Positions 6,602-14,145 of a DNA stretch of 15,277 nucleotides are shown piece after piece. A program made the position numbers and the translations under genes. A model generated the notes under the pieces. That model did no database searches. It saw only the letters and a list, made by a program, of their open reading frames with translations, and was not told the DNA's origin. The number at the start of each line of letters is the position of its first letter. Position 1 is the first letter of the stretch. Source of the DNA: JAYXXU01 sp049301135 (lineage in GTDB: Bacteria > Pseudomonadota > Gammaproteobacteria > Pseudomonadales > Moraxellaceae); contig JBAQKP010000320.1 of assembly GCA_049301135.1 (NCBI GenBank), forward strand, positions 1 through 15,277. Direction: 5' to 3'.

Positions 6602-8692
6602 TCAGCCCTGTTGAATGTCTTTCATGGTCAGCTTGATACGGCCACGCTGATCAACATCAACTACTTGTACCATAACTTTCTGGCCTTCGCTCAATACATC
6701 GGCGACATTTGCGATGCGTTGATTCGAAATCTGCGAAATATGTAATAAGCCATCGGTACCAGGTAACAAGTTGACGAATGCACCAAACTCAACAATCCGC
6801 ACCACCGTACCTTCGTACAGGGTACCGGGTTCGACTTCAGCGGTCAGCGCTTGGATCTTGCCAATTGCGGCTTGGGTGGCGGCTTTGCTTTCGCCGAACA
6901 CACGCACCGTACCGTTGTCTTCGATGTCAATCGATGCTTTGGTTTCTTCGGTCAGCGCACGAATAGTCGCGCCGCCTTTACCGATCACGTCACGGATTTT
7001 GTCTGGATTGATCTGAATCACCGCGTAGGTCGGTGCGTGCATGTTGATTTCGGCACGCGCGCGCGGTAACACTTGATTCATGGCATTCAGGATGTGCATC
7101 CGGCCGCTGTACGCTTGGTTCAGCGCTTGCTCCATGATTTGCTCATTGATGCCTTCGATTTTGATATCCATCTGCAAGGCAGTGATACCGTTGGCTGAAC
7201 CGGCCACTTTAAAGTCCATGTCGCCCAGATGATCTTCATCACCCAAGATATCCGACAACACCGCAAAGCGCTCGCCTTCTTTGACCAGACCCATCGCAAT
7301 ACCCGCGACTGGAGCTTTGAGCGGTACACCAGCATCCATCAGCGCCAATGACGCGCCACAGACCGAAGCCATCGAGGATGAGCCGTTTGATTCGGTGATG
7401 TCAGACACGATACGGATGACATACGGGAAGCGATCCGCCGGTGGCAAAACGGCTTGTACGCCACGACGTGCCAGACGACCATGGCCGATTTCGCGGCGTT
7501 TTGGCCCTGACTCACGACCGGTTTCACCGACCGAATAGGCTGGGAAGTTATAGTGCAGCATGAACGGATCAGTTTTAGTGCCGGACAAGCTATCGACCAT
7601 CAGCGCGTCACGGGTATTGCCGAGCGTGGCGGTGACCAGCGCTTGAGTTTCGCCACGGGTAAACAATGATGAACCATGCGCACGCGGCAACACGCCGACT
7701 TGCACATCAATGCCGCGCACAGTGGTGGTATCGCGACCATCAATCCGTGGTTTACCTGACAGGATGTTGTCACGTACGGTGCGGTATTTCAGGTCTTCAA
7801 ACAGATTCAGCAGCTCTTCAACATTGGTATCACTGCCTTCAGGCGCAAACTCAGCCAAAGCGGTTTTTTTGATTGCGCCAAGTGCTTCGTAACGCTGTTG
7901 TTTTTCTTGGATGGTATAAGCATCCGAAATCTCAGCTGCAAAGCGTGTTGCCAATTGCGCTTTCAGTACTTCATTTTGCGCAGGCGCAACCCACTGCGCC
8001 GCGACTACACCGACTTCAGCCGAAAACTGCTTAATCGCTTCGATGACGACTTGCATTTCGTCATGACCGAACAAGACTGCACCGAGCATTTGGTCTTCGG
8101 ACAGCTCTTTGGCTTCAGACTCCACCATCAAGACGGCTTTATCAGTCCCCGCAACCACCAGATCCAAATCACTTTGACGCAGTTCTTCGGTGTTTGGGTT
8201 CAGGATGTATTCGCCATTGATCAGGCCAATACGCGCACCGGCGATAGGCCCATTGAACGGAATACCCGCAATGCTCAGAGCAGCCGATGTGCCAATCATC
8301 GCAGCGATATCGGCATCCATGCTTTTGTCAGAAGACACCACAGTCGCAGTGACTTGCACTTCGTTGTAATAACCTTCTGGAAACAACGGACGAATCGGAC
8401 GGTCAATCAAACGCGAAATCAGGGTTTCTTGCTCAGACTGACGGCCTTCACGCTTGCCATAGCCACCAGGGATACGACCCGCAGCATATTGTTTTTCTTG
8501 ATAGTTGACGGTCAGTGGGAAAAAGTCTTGACCAGCTTTGGCTGACTTGGCGGCGACCACCGCCACCAATACGCTGATGCCACCCATGGTGATATACACC
8601 GTGTTGGCTTGGCGCGCAATCCGGCCAGTTTCCAGCACCACAGGGTAACGGCCAAATTGAAATTCTTTACGCACGATATTAAACATTGACAT
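6602..8692 (-). CDS. pnp: Polyribonucleotide nucleotidyltransferase (PNPase)
   Basis: PNPase degrades RNA 3' to 5' by phosphorolysis and is a core exoribonuclease of the bacterial degradosome. The 696-residue product has the usual full length (about 700). It shows two RNase PH-like domains (near residues 10-230 and 310-540), a KH domain (about 550-610, with IGKGG) and an S1 RNA-binding domain at the C-terminus (PGTLYEGTVVRIVEFGAFV and onward). The catalytic stretch DMDFKVAGSANGITALQMD carries the two aspartates known as active-site residues in Escherichia coli PNPase. The N-terminal wording (VRKEFQFGRYPVVLETGRIARQA) is typical of the family. The ATG at 8692 has GAGGA five bases upstream; an in-frame ATG two codons later (8686) is a possible alternative. 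It follows rpsO on the same strand, separated by a terminator and a candidate internal promoter. Confidence 0.98.
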   Translation of the reverse strand: MSMFNIVRKEFQFGRYPVVLETGRIARQANTVYITMGGISVLVAVVAAKSAKAGQDFFPLTVNYQEKQYAAGRIPGGYGKREGRQSEQETLISRLIDRPIRPLFPEGYYNEVQVTATVVSSDKSMDADIAAMIGTSAALSIAGIPFNGPIAGARIGLINGEYILNPNTEELRQSDLDLVVAGTDKAVLMVESEAKELSEDQMLGAVLFGHDEMQVVIEAIKQFSAEVGVVAAQWVAPAQNEVLKAQLATRFAAEISDAYTIQEKQQRYEALGAIKKTALAEFAPEGSDTNVEELLNLFEDLKYRTVRDNILSGKPRIDGRDTTTVRGIDVQVGVLPRAHGSSLFTRGETQALVTATLGNTRDALMVDSLSGTKTDPFMLHYNFPAYSVGETGRESGPKRREIGHGRLARRGVQAVLPPADRFPYVIRIVSDITESNGSSSMASVCGASLALMDAGVPLKAPVAGIAMGLVKEGERFAVLSDILGDEDHLGDMDFKVAGSANGITALQMDIKIEGINEQIMEQALNQAYSGRMHILNAMNQVLPRARAEINMHAPTYAVIQINPDKIRDVIGKGGATIRALTEETKASIDIEDNGTVRVFGESKAATQAAIGKIQALTAEVEPGTLYEGTVVRIVEFGAFVNLLPGTDGLLHISQISNQRIANVADVLSEGQKVMVQVVDVDQRGRIKLTMKDIQQG

Positions 8693-8768
8693 AGAGTCCT
8701 CAAGGATTTTGCTTTAGTGGAGGCCCCTAACGGTTGTCGTCCCATCGTCGCTATAACAGTAAAAAACG

Positions 8769-8797
8769 ATAGTAAAGAACAACAGCAACAGGAACAA
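8769..8797 (-). promoter_or_regulatory. Candidate pnp promoter, overlapping a 10-bp direct repeat
   Basis: On the minus strand TTGTTC (8792-8797) and TACTAT (8769-8774) are separated by 17 bases, each matching the sigma-70 consensus at four of six positions. A separate pnp promoter makes sense because a strong terminator lies upstream at 8826-8866. The -35 lies in a direct repeat: GAACAACAGC occurs at 8777-8786 and 8792-8801 with a 15-base period (plus-strand reading). Confidence 0.35.
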
Positions 8798-8825
8798 CAG
8801 CGGTTAGAAGCCTCTCCACAAGTGA

Positions 8826-8866
8826 TTTTAAAAAAACAAAAAGGGCGCGACTGATCGCACCCTCTC
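8826..8866 (-). terminator. Intrinsic terminator between rpsO and pnp
   Basis: On the minus strand an eight-base-pair stem (8855-8862 with 8843-8850, GGGTGCGA with TCGCGCCC, one G-T pair) has the loop TCAG. It is followed by a run of T interrupted by a single G. This is a textbook rho-independent terminator after rpsO. In Escherichia coli the rpsO-pnp gap also holds a partial terminator, with read-through into pnp; the same arrangement is inferred here. Confidence 0.85.
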
Positions 8867-8892
8867 TTTTATACCGGAAACAGCACGTTGCC

Positions 8893-8914
8893 TAGTCCTA
8901 CAATCGTAGGGCTA
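8893..8914. repeat. Stem-loop immediately after rpsO
   Basis: CCTAC (8897-8901) pairs with GTAGG (8906-8910) around AATC. After one mismatched base the outer TAG/CTA pairing continues (8893-8895 with 8912-8914). It lies 24 bases past the rpsO stop codon and before the terminator. It may act as a transcript-stabilising or ribonuclease-processing stem, as known for rpsO-pnp in other gammaproteobacteria; that role is inferred. Confidence 0.45.
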
Positions 8915-8938
8915 TTGCAATTTGCGGCGACCTGCAAC

Positions 8939-9208
8939 TTAGCGACGCAGACCCAGCGCACCGATCAGTGCTTGATAACGTTCGGCATTTTTGCCATTCA
9001 GGTAGTCAAGCAGTTTACGGCGTTGGTTGACCATACGGATCAAACCACGACGGCTATGATGGTCATGTTTGTGGGCTTTAAAGTGTGACTGCAAATCGTT
9101 GATTTGGGCGGTCAGCAAAGCCACTTGCACTTCTGGTGACCCAGTGTCGTTTTCAACACGAGCAAATTTTGCAATGATTTCTGCGCGATCAGTATTGGTT
9201 AAAGCCAT
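8939..9208 (-). CDS. rpsO: 30S ribosomal protein S15
   Basis: The 89-residue product has the exact length and the conserved blocks of bacterial S15: TGSPEVQVALLTAQINDL near residues 22-39, HKHDHHSRRGL near 46-56, and LLDYLNGKNAERYQALI near 66-82. S15 binds 16S rRNA early in assembly of the 30S central domain. The ATG at 9208 has a GGAG seven bases upstream. It is followed on the same strand by pnp, a classic gene pair. In Escherichia coli S15 represses its own translation by binding its mRNA leader; a hairpin next to the start here (9222-9249) may have such a role, but this cannot be shown from sequence alone. Confidence 0.99.
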   Translation of the reverse strand: MALTNTDRAEIIAKFARVENDTGSPEVQVALLTAQINDLQSHFKAHKHDHHSRRGLIRMVNQRRKLLDYLNGKNAERYQALIGALGLRR

Positions 9209-9221
9209 GGGTATACTCCGA

Positions 9222-9249
9222 GATGCATCTATTAAGGACGCCGTGCATC
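9222..9249 (-). promoter_or_regulatory. Hairpin in the rpsO leader
   Basis: On the minus strand GATGCA (complement of 9244-9249) can pair with TGCATC (complement of 9222-9227) around a 16-base loop. The stem ends just before the GGAG ribosome-binding site of rpsO. S15 leaders are known sites of autoregulation, so the structure is worth noting. The stem has only six pairs and its significance is uncertain. Confidence 0.3.
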
Positions 9250-9265
9250 ACTACAGCGGTGCGGC

Positions 9266-9271
9266 ATTGTA
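9266..9271 (-). promoter_or_regulatory. Candidate -10 element of rpsO
   Basis: Minus-strand TACAAT matches the -10 consensus at five of six positions, 58 bases before the rpsO start. The predicted transcript start is near 9260. The best -35-like sequence upstream (around GGTTGCCG) is poorly spaced, so only the -10 is proposed. Confidence 0.35.
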
Positions 9272-9397
9272 GCGAATTTATCCGACGGCAACCAGCCCTG
9301 TCAGCAGACTGGACTGGCTAAATCCAACAGACTCGGCACTGTTTTCGTCGTTATTTGTCTAGATTATCGGTTTACTTTCCGTTACAAACGAAGATTA

Positions 9398-10747
9398 GTG
9401 AGTTTTGATCTGGGCGTTTTACACGATATGAAGCTATTTTCGACCAATACCTGCCACGTGGTAGATGACCTCGCCAGCGTCACAGTACGCGCGACTCAAG
9501 GAAAAACCGCCGAACAAGCGGCCGAACGTGGCGGGATGAGTGCAGCACAAGTCCAGCGTATCTGGCACGCCACCGAATCACTCTACAAAACCGGCAACCA
9601 TCCGATGTTGTCGATCTGCGTGCGGCGACAAGGTCAAATCGTGCTGAATCGCTCGATTGGTCACGCCAACGGCAATGGCCCTGACGATACGGCGAATACC
9701 CCAAAACAACTGGCGCAACCGACCACGCCGGTCTGTTTGTTTTCGGCCTCCAAAGTGGTCACGGCGATGCTGCTGCATTATTTGGATGAGCATCACGAAC
9801 TGAGCCTACTCGACCCGATTTCGCATTACATCCCCGAATATGGCGTGAATGGCAAACGTCGAGCGACTTTATTTCACCTGATGGCGCATCGAGGTGGCAT
9901 CCCTAAAATCGACGGTGATATGCCGCCAGAACTGTTGTTTGATCGCCCTGAAATTTTAAAGCGTTTATGCGCCGCCAAGCCGGTGTCGCCGTCTGGTCAT
10001 CGCTTGGCCTATCACGCGGTGACGGCGGGTTATATCCTCGGCGAAGTGGTTGAGCGGGTGACGGGTATGGATTTGCGGCAGTTCTTACAAAAAACCATTG
10101 CACAGCCGCTGGATATGCCGCTGTTTAACTTTGGTCTGGCTGAGCAGCATCGTGCGCATGTCGGGCGCAGTTATGCCACGGGTATTCACTCGTCACTGGG
10201 TACTGATCTGTATCTAAAACATGTGATTGGTGGTGATCTAAAGCTGGCGGTTGATCTGACCAATGATCCACGCTTTATGGATACCATTTGTCCTGCTGGT
10301 AATTTATACACGGATGCCGAGCAAGCCAGCCGGTTTTTTGAAATGCTCTTGAACGGTGGTGAACTGGACGGCACACGGATTTTTAGTGAGCGCACGGTGT
10401 TTCGTTCGACGCTAGAAACCACCCGTCCGGCCATCGACCGCACGCTGATGATTCCGATGCGCTATGGCATGGGGCCAATGCTCGGCGCCAATCCAGTCGG
10501 CTTGTTTGGGCCGATGAGTAAGCATGCATTTGGGCATTTGGGCTTTTCGAACATCTTGTGCTGGGCGGATCCTGAGCGGGATATCAGTGTGTCGATTTTG
10601 TCGACTGGCAAGTCGGTGGTCGGCACGCATTTACCTGCATTGGGCAATTTGCTGTATCAAATCTCGACGCAGTGTCCGCGTATTCCACGCGCGCAGCGCC
10701 GCTCGGTGTTTGGGCATGATAGTCAGGCGATGCCAGTGTCGGTGTAG
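9398..10747 (+). CDS. Serine hydrolase of the beta-lactamase / family VIII esterase type
   Basis: The 449-residue product has the fold markers of class C beta-lactamase-like hydrolases. The nucleophile motif SxxK is SASK at residues 116-119, with the conserved helix and LSLLDPISHYIPEYG after it. The Tyr motif is YHA at 205-207 followed by TAGYILGEVVERVTG. The third motif is GHLG at 379-382. In true class C beta-lactamases the second motif is YxN; here the Asn is replaced, as is common in esterases and LACTB-like enzymes, so esterase or amidase activity is more likely than antibiotic resistance. The N-terminus lacks a signal peptide, so it is probably cytosolic. The start is uncertain: GTG at 9398 or ATG at 9428 (ten residues shorter), neither with a strong ribosome-binding site. 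It is divergent from rpsO and convergent with truB. Confidence 0.85.
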   Translation: MSFDLGVLHDMKLFSTNTCHVVDDLASVTVRATQGKTAEQAAERGGMSAAQVQRIWHATESLYKTGNHPMLSICVRRQGQIVLNRSIGHANGNGPDDTANTPKQLAQPTTPVCLFSASKVVTAMLLHYLDEHHELSLLDPISHYIPEYGVNGKRRATLFHLMAHRGGIPKIDGDMPPELLFDRPEILKRLCAAKPVSPSGHRLAYHAVTAGYILGEVVERVTGMDLRQFLQKTIAQPLDMPLFNFGLAEQHRAHVGRSYATGIHSSLGTDLYLKHVIGGDLKLAVDLTNDPRFMDTICPAGNLYTDAEQASRFFEMLLNGGELDGTRIFSERTVFRSTLETTRPAIDRTLMIPMRYGMGPMLGANPVGLFGPMSKHAFGHLGFSNILCWADPERDISVSILSTGKSVVGTHLPALGNLLYQISTQCPRIPRAQRRSVFGHDSQAMPVSV

Positions 10748-10758
10748 CGCTGTATTGC

Positions 10759-10791
10759 CCTCACCCCAACCCTCTCCCACAAGGAGAGGGG
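10759..10791. repeat. REP-like GC-rich palindrome, likely terminator between convergent genes
   Basis: CCCTCTCC (10770-10777) pairs with GGAGAGGG (10783-10790), preceded by CCTCACCCCAA. Elements with this CCTCACCCxAACCCTCTCCC wording recur between genes in many proteobacterial genomes, so this is probably one copy of a dispersed palindromic family. It sits between the convergent stop codons of the hydrolase and truB and may end transcription from both sides. The T tracts are short. There is only one copy in the window. Confidence 0.6.
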
Positions 10792-10808
10792 CTTTGAATA
10801 CTGCGTGC

Positions 10809-11720
10809 TTAGTCTGGATAATTGACCACGCGCTTGGGCTGAAAATTACGCTCGTCACTCACTTCGCCCAAGCCCAAAAACCGACCTTTGGCAAATGCCA
10901 ACGCCACGCCTTGCGCCGCATCGACCATCACCGCTTGGCCGCGATTAAAATAAAAATCCTCACCATTGTCCAAATCAATCCTCGGCAAATCTGCTACCGG
11001 CGCATAGATTGGCAACAGCAACGCTTCACGCGCTGGCTCATCCAGCGACTCTAAATATTCGACGGTCAGGGTTTCGTCTAGGGTAAATCCGCCGGTTTGG
11101 GTGCGGTGTAGTTTTTCGACATGCCCACCACAGCCCAACACCTCGCCAATATCTTCGGCCAGCGTGCGGATATAAGTGCCTTTGCTACAGGTCACATCCA
11201 GCGTTAGTGTCTGCTCAGTAAAGCTGATCAACTGCAAATCATAGATCGTCACTGGACGCGCCGGACGCTCAATTTCAATGCCTTGCCGTGCCAACTCATA
11301 CAGCGGACGGCCATCTTTTTTGAGCGCAGAATACATCGGTGGCACTTGCATGATCGCCCCGCGAAACTGCGCCAGAGCCGCTTCAATCATCACCGGATCA
11401 AGCACTGGAATCGCCCGCTCTTGCAACACCTCGCCTTCACGGTCGGCGGTGGTGGTGGTTTGCCCCAAGCGCACTACGGTCAGATAGCGTTTATCCGCAT
11501 CGAGTAAATAATGCGAAAATTTGGTCGCCTCTCCCAAACAAATCGGCAATAAGCCAGTGGCCAGTGGATCTAATGCACCGGTGTGTCCGGCTTTTTCGGC
11601 ACGGTATAGCCAGCGGATTTTTTGCAAAATACCGTTCGAGCTAACGCCTTCCTGTTTGTTCAGCAAAAATACCCCACTGATCGGGCGACGTTGAATTTTA
11701 ATGCGCGGTTGCGTTGTCAT
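10809..11720 (-). CDS. truB: tRNA pseudouridine-55 synthase
   Basis: TruB converts U55 in the T-loop of most tRNAs to pseudouridine and also helps tRNA fold. From the ATG at 11720 the product has 303 residues, normal for the family. Motifs seen are GVFLLNKQEGVSSN at about 16-29, GHTGALDPLATGLLP at 45-59 with the catalytic Asp51, DKRYLTVVRLGQTTTTADREG near 76, and KGTYIRTLAEDIG in the second half. A TTG at 11771 would add 17 residues, but a good -10 element at 11748-11753 would then lie inside the gene, so the ATG is preferred. Usual partners rbfA and rpsO are not adjacent: a molybdopterin enzyme lies upstream, divergently, and a convergent hydrolase lies downstream before rpsO. Confidence 0.97.
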   Translation of the reverse strand: MTTQPRIKIQRRPISGVFLLNKQEGVSSNGILQKIRWLYRAEKAGHTGALDPLATGLLPICLGEATKFSHYLLDADKRYLTVVRLGQTTTTADREGEVLQERAIPVLDPVMIEAALAQFRGAIMQVPPMYSALKKDGRPLYELARQGIEIERPARPVTIYDLQLISFTEQTLTLDVTCSKGTYIRTLAEDIGEVLGCGGHVEKLHRTQTGGFTLDETLTVEYLESLDEPAREALLLPIYAPVADLPRIDLDNGEDFYFNRGQAVMVDAAQGVALAFAKGRFLGLGEVSDERNFQPKRVVNYPD

Positions 11721-11747
11721 TGCGGCGGATCCCCAAACAATCGCGGC

Positions 11748-11753
11748 ATCATA
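11748..11753 (-). promoter_or_regulatory. Candidate -10 element of truB
   Basis: Minus-strand TATGAT matches the -10 consensus at five of six positions. It would start transcription near 11741, about 20 bases before the truB ATG. No convincing -35 was found upstream. It supports the ATG start at 11720 over the TTG at 11771. Confidence 0.4.
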
Positions 11754-11895
11754 ACAAATATTGAATACCAAACCGCGAGCGTTCAGCGCAAAACCGGCCG
11801 GTCAGACCTGTGCCACAAAAAACCGGTGAAATCCCAGCCAGATTGCAGTACAGTCAAAGCATCGGACAACACATATTGTCAACAAGGATGCCCGC

Positions 11896-14145
11896 ATGTC
11901 GATTCACTCGCGTTTGCCGTATAACCAGCCTGAACTTGCCGCAGATGCGACCGGCGCACATACCCATCACCGCATGTGTACCTTGTGCGAGGCCATGTGT
12001 GGCATCGTGATTCAGACCGAAGGCCAACAGATCGTGTCGATTCGCGGTGATCAGGCGGATCCGTTTAGTCGCGGGTATATTTGTCCGAAAGCCACCGCCC
12101 TACAAGACCTGCACGAAGACCCCGAACGGCTGCGCCATCCGATCAAGCGCACCGCAACTGGTTGGCAACAAATCAGTTGGGACGAAGCACTCGACACCGC
12201 CGCTACGCAGATCAAACGGATTCAGCGCGAACATGGCCGTGATGCGATGGGCAGCTATCTGGGCAACCCGAATGCACACAACATGGGCTCACTGTTGTTT
12301 GGCATTCAACTGCTAAAAATGCTGAAAACTAAAAATAAATTCTCGGCCACCTCGGTCGATCAACTACCACACCATATCGTGTCGTATCAACTTTTTGGGC
12401 ACTACTTATATCTGCCTGTGCCGGATATTGATAATACCGATTATTTTATGATTATCGGCGGCAATCCGCTCGCCTCTAATGGCAGCATCATGAGTGTGCC
12501 GGACATCAAAAAACGCCTGAAAGCCATTCAGCAACGCGGTGGACAAGTGGTGGTGATTGATCCGCGCCGCAGCGAAACTGCCGAGGTTGCTGATCAGCAT
12601 CATTTTATTAAACCGGCCAGCGACGCACTGTTGCTGCTTGGCATGTTGCACACTTTGTACGCCGAACAACTGATTCAACCGAACCGTTTGATGGCATTTA
12701 CCCCCGAACTTAAACAAGTCGAACAATACGTTGCACCATACAGCCCCGAGCGGGTCGCCACGCATACCGGATTGTCTGCCGACACGATTCGACAATTGGC
12801 TCGTGAGTTTGCCGCTGCCAAAACTGCCGTTTGTTATGGTCGGATGGGTGCATCGGTGCAGGCATTTGGCACACTGACCCAATATCTGATCATGCTGATC
12901 AATATTTTGACAGGAAGGCTCGATCATCGCGGCGGCCTGATGTTTCCGACGCCTGCCGCCAATATTCTCGGCTTGTCTGGACGTGGACATATTGGAAAAT
13001 ATCACTCACGGGTACGCGGTTTGCCAGAGTTTGCCGGTGAACTCCCCGTGTCTACCCTCGCCGATGAGATCCTCACTGAAGGCAAAGGACAAATTCGCGG
13101 CATGATCGTGGCCGCCGGTAATCCAGTGCTGTCCACCCCGAACGGTCAGCAGCTGGATCGCGCCTTGGCGGGTTTGGATTTTATGCTGTCGATTGATTTT
13201 TATATCAATGAAACCAATCGCCACGCGCATATCATCCTGCCGCCGGTTGCCCCGTTGGAGCGCCAGCATTATGATTTGGTGTTTCATAATCTCGCGGTGC
13301 GCAATACCGCCAAATGGTCAAATGCTTTATTCGCCCCGCAAGGCAATGCACGGCAAGACTGGCAAATTTATCTAGACCTCGCTGTTCGACTGCAACCGAA
13401 GCCACGCTTTTATCATCAATTTGCCAGTCGTGCGCTGCAACAACTTGGCCCTGCCGCGATCATTGACGGCTTGCTGCGCAGTGGCAGCTACGGTGGCAAA
13501 CTCAAACTCACCCAAGGTCTAAGCCTTGCCAAACTCAAGCAACAACCGCACGGCATTGACCTCGGTGCACTCCAGCCACAACTGCCCGAGCAACTCTGGC
13601 ACAAAGATCATCAAATCCATCTGGCGTTGGATTATTTTATGCCGGATCTTCAGCGCTTGGAGCAGCATTTCTTTGGCACTGCAAAACAGGCGGCGAGCGT
13701 GGCCGAGTATCCGTTTGTGCTGATCGGTCGGCGGCATTTGCGTAGCAATAACTCATGGCTGCACAACAGTAAACGCTTGGTCAAAGGCAAGTCCCGCTGT
13801 ACCTTGATGCTGCACCCAGATGACGCTGCTGCGCTCGGGATTGTTGACCAGCAGCCGGTGCAGGTACGTTCACGGGTTGGACAGGTGACGATTTTGGCCG
13901 AAATTACCGATCAGTTGATGCAAGGTGTGGTCAGTATTCCGCATGGTTGGGGGCATGACAAAACCGGCACGGGCTGGTCAGTCGCGGAGCAACATGCGGG
14001 GGTCAGCGTCAATGATCTGACCGATGATCGAGTGCTGGACACCTTGTCAGGCAATGCGGTTTTAAACGGAATTCCGGTACACTTGCAACCTCTTGCCTTG
14101 ATGACGGAATCGGCCAATGCCTCTACTTTGGCGATACTGGACTAA
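11896..14145 (+). CDS. Molybdopterin-dependent oxidoreductase with one [4Fe-4S] cluster
   Basis: This is a 749-residue member of the DMSO-reductase superfamily (COG0243 type). The N-terminal cluster motif is C28-x2-C31-x3-C35-x27-C63, ending in the typical GYICPKA. A molybdopterin domain follows (about 70-490) with NTDYFMIIGGNPLASNG, VVVIDPRRSETA and GMIVAAGNPVLSTPNG, then a C-terminal dinucleotide-binding domain (about 620-735) with RSNNSWLHN and VSIPHGWGH. No Tat twin-arginine signal precedes the cluster, so the enzyme is probably cytosolic. At the usual metal-ligand position (residues about 150-157, SATSVDQL) there is no cysteine or selenocysteine, which argues against a formate dehydrogenase or periplasmic nitrate reductase. 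No partner electron-transfer subunit is beside it. AAGGA lies seven bases before the ATG. The substrate is unknown. Confidence 0.9.
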   Translation: MSIHSRLPYNQPELAADATGAHTHHRMCTLCEAMCGIVIQTEGQQIVSIRGDQADPFSRGYICPKATALQDLHEDPERLRHPIKRTATGWQQISWDEALDTAATQIKRIQREHGRDAMGSYLGNPNAHNMGSLLFGIQLLKMLKTKNKFSATSVDQLPHHIVSYQLFGHYLYLPVPDIDNTDYFMIIGGNPLASNGSIMSVPDIKKRLKAIQQRGGQVVVIDPRRSETAEVADQHHFIKPASDALLLLGMLHTLYAEQLIQPNRLMAFTPELKQVEQYVAPYSPERVATHTGLSADTIRQLAREFAAAKTAVCYGRMGASVQAFGTLTQYLIMLINILTGRLDHRGGLMFPTPAANILGLSGRGHIGKYHSRVRGLPEFAGELPVSTLADEILTEGKGQIRGMIVAAGNPVLSTPNGQQLDRALAGLDFMLSIDFYINETNRHAHIILPPVAPLERQHYDLVFHNLAVRNTAKWSNALFAPQGNARQDWQIYLDLAVRLQPKPRFYHQFASRALQQLGPAAIIDGLLRSGSYGGKLKLTQGLSLAKLKQQPHGIDLGALQPQLPEQLWHKDHQIHLALDYFMPDLQRLEQHFFGTAKQAASVAEYPFVLIGRRHLRSNNSWLHNSKRLVKGKSRCTLMLHPDDAAALGIVDQQPVQVRSRVGQVTILAEITDQLMQGVVSIPHGWGHDKTGTGWSVAEQHAGVSVNDLTDDRVLDTLSGNAVLNGIPVHLQPLALMTESANASTLAILD

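Noticed and set aside
6404..6745. Plus-strand open frame in the pnp-lipoprotein gap
   Set aside because: Half of it is antisense to the S1 domain of pnp and the rest covers stem-loops; no ribosome-binding site or protein motif was seen.
7898..8545. Long plus-strand open frame (215 codons) opposite pnp
   Set aside because: It lies wholly antisense to the certain pnp gene, has an Arg/His/Phe-rich composition typical of a complementary-strand shadow, and shows no known motif.
10524..11054. Plus-strand open frame running from the hydrolase gene into truB
   Set aside because: It is out of frame with the hydrolase, crosses the REP-like palindrome and then runs antisense to truB, so it is a chance frame.
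11721..11771. TTG start at 11771 for truB
   Set aside because: It would place a good -10 element inside the coding region and adds residues not typical of TruB.
11772..11895. Short resemblance to a cobalamin riboswitch core (GGTGAAATCC) before the molybdopterin gene
   Set aside because: Only about ten bases match. The B12-box-like GTCAGACCTG lies on the wrong side (5') of it, and the 124-base gap is too short for the full aptamer. It also does not fit the Moco riboswitch as I know it.
12406..13005. Minus-strand open frame (199 codons) inside the molybdopterin enzyme gene
   Set aside because: It is antisense to well-conserved molybdopterin-domain sequence and its translation has no recognisable domain.
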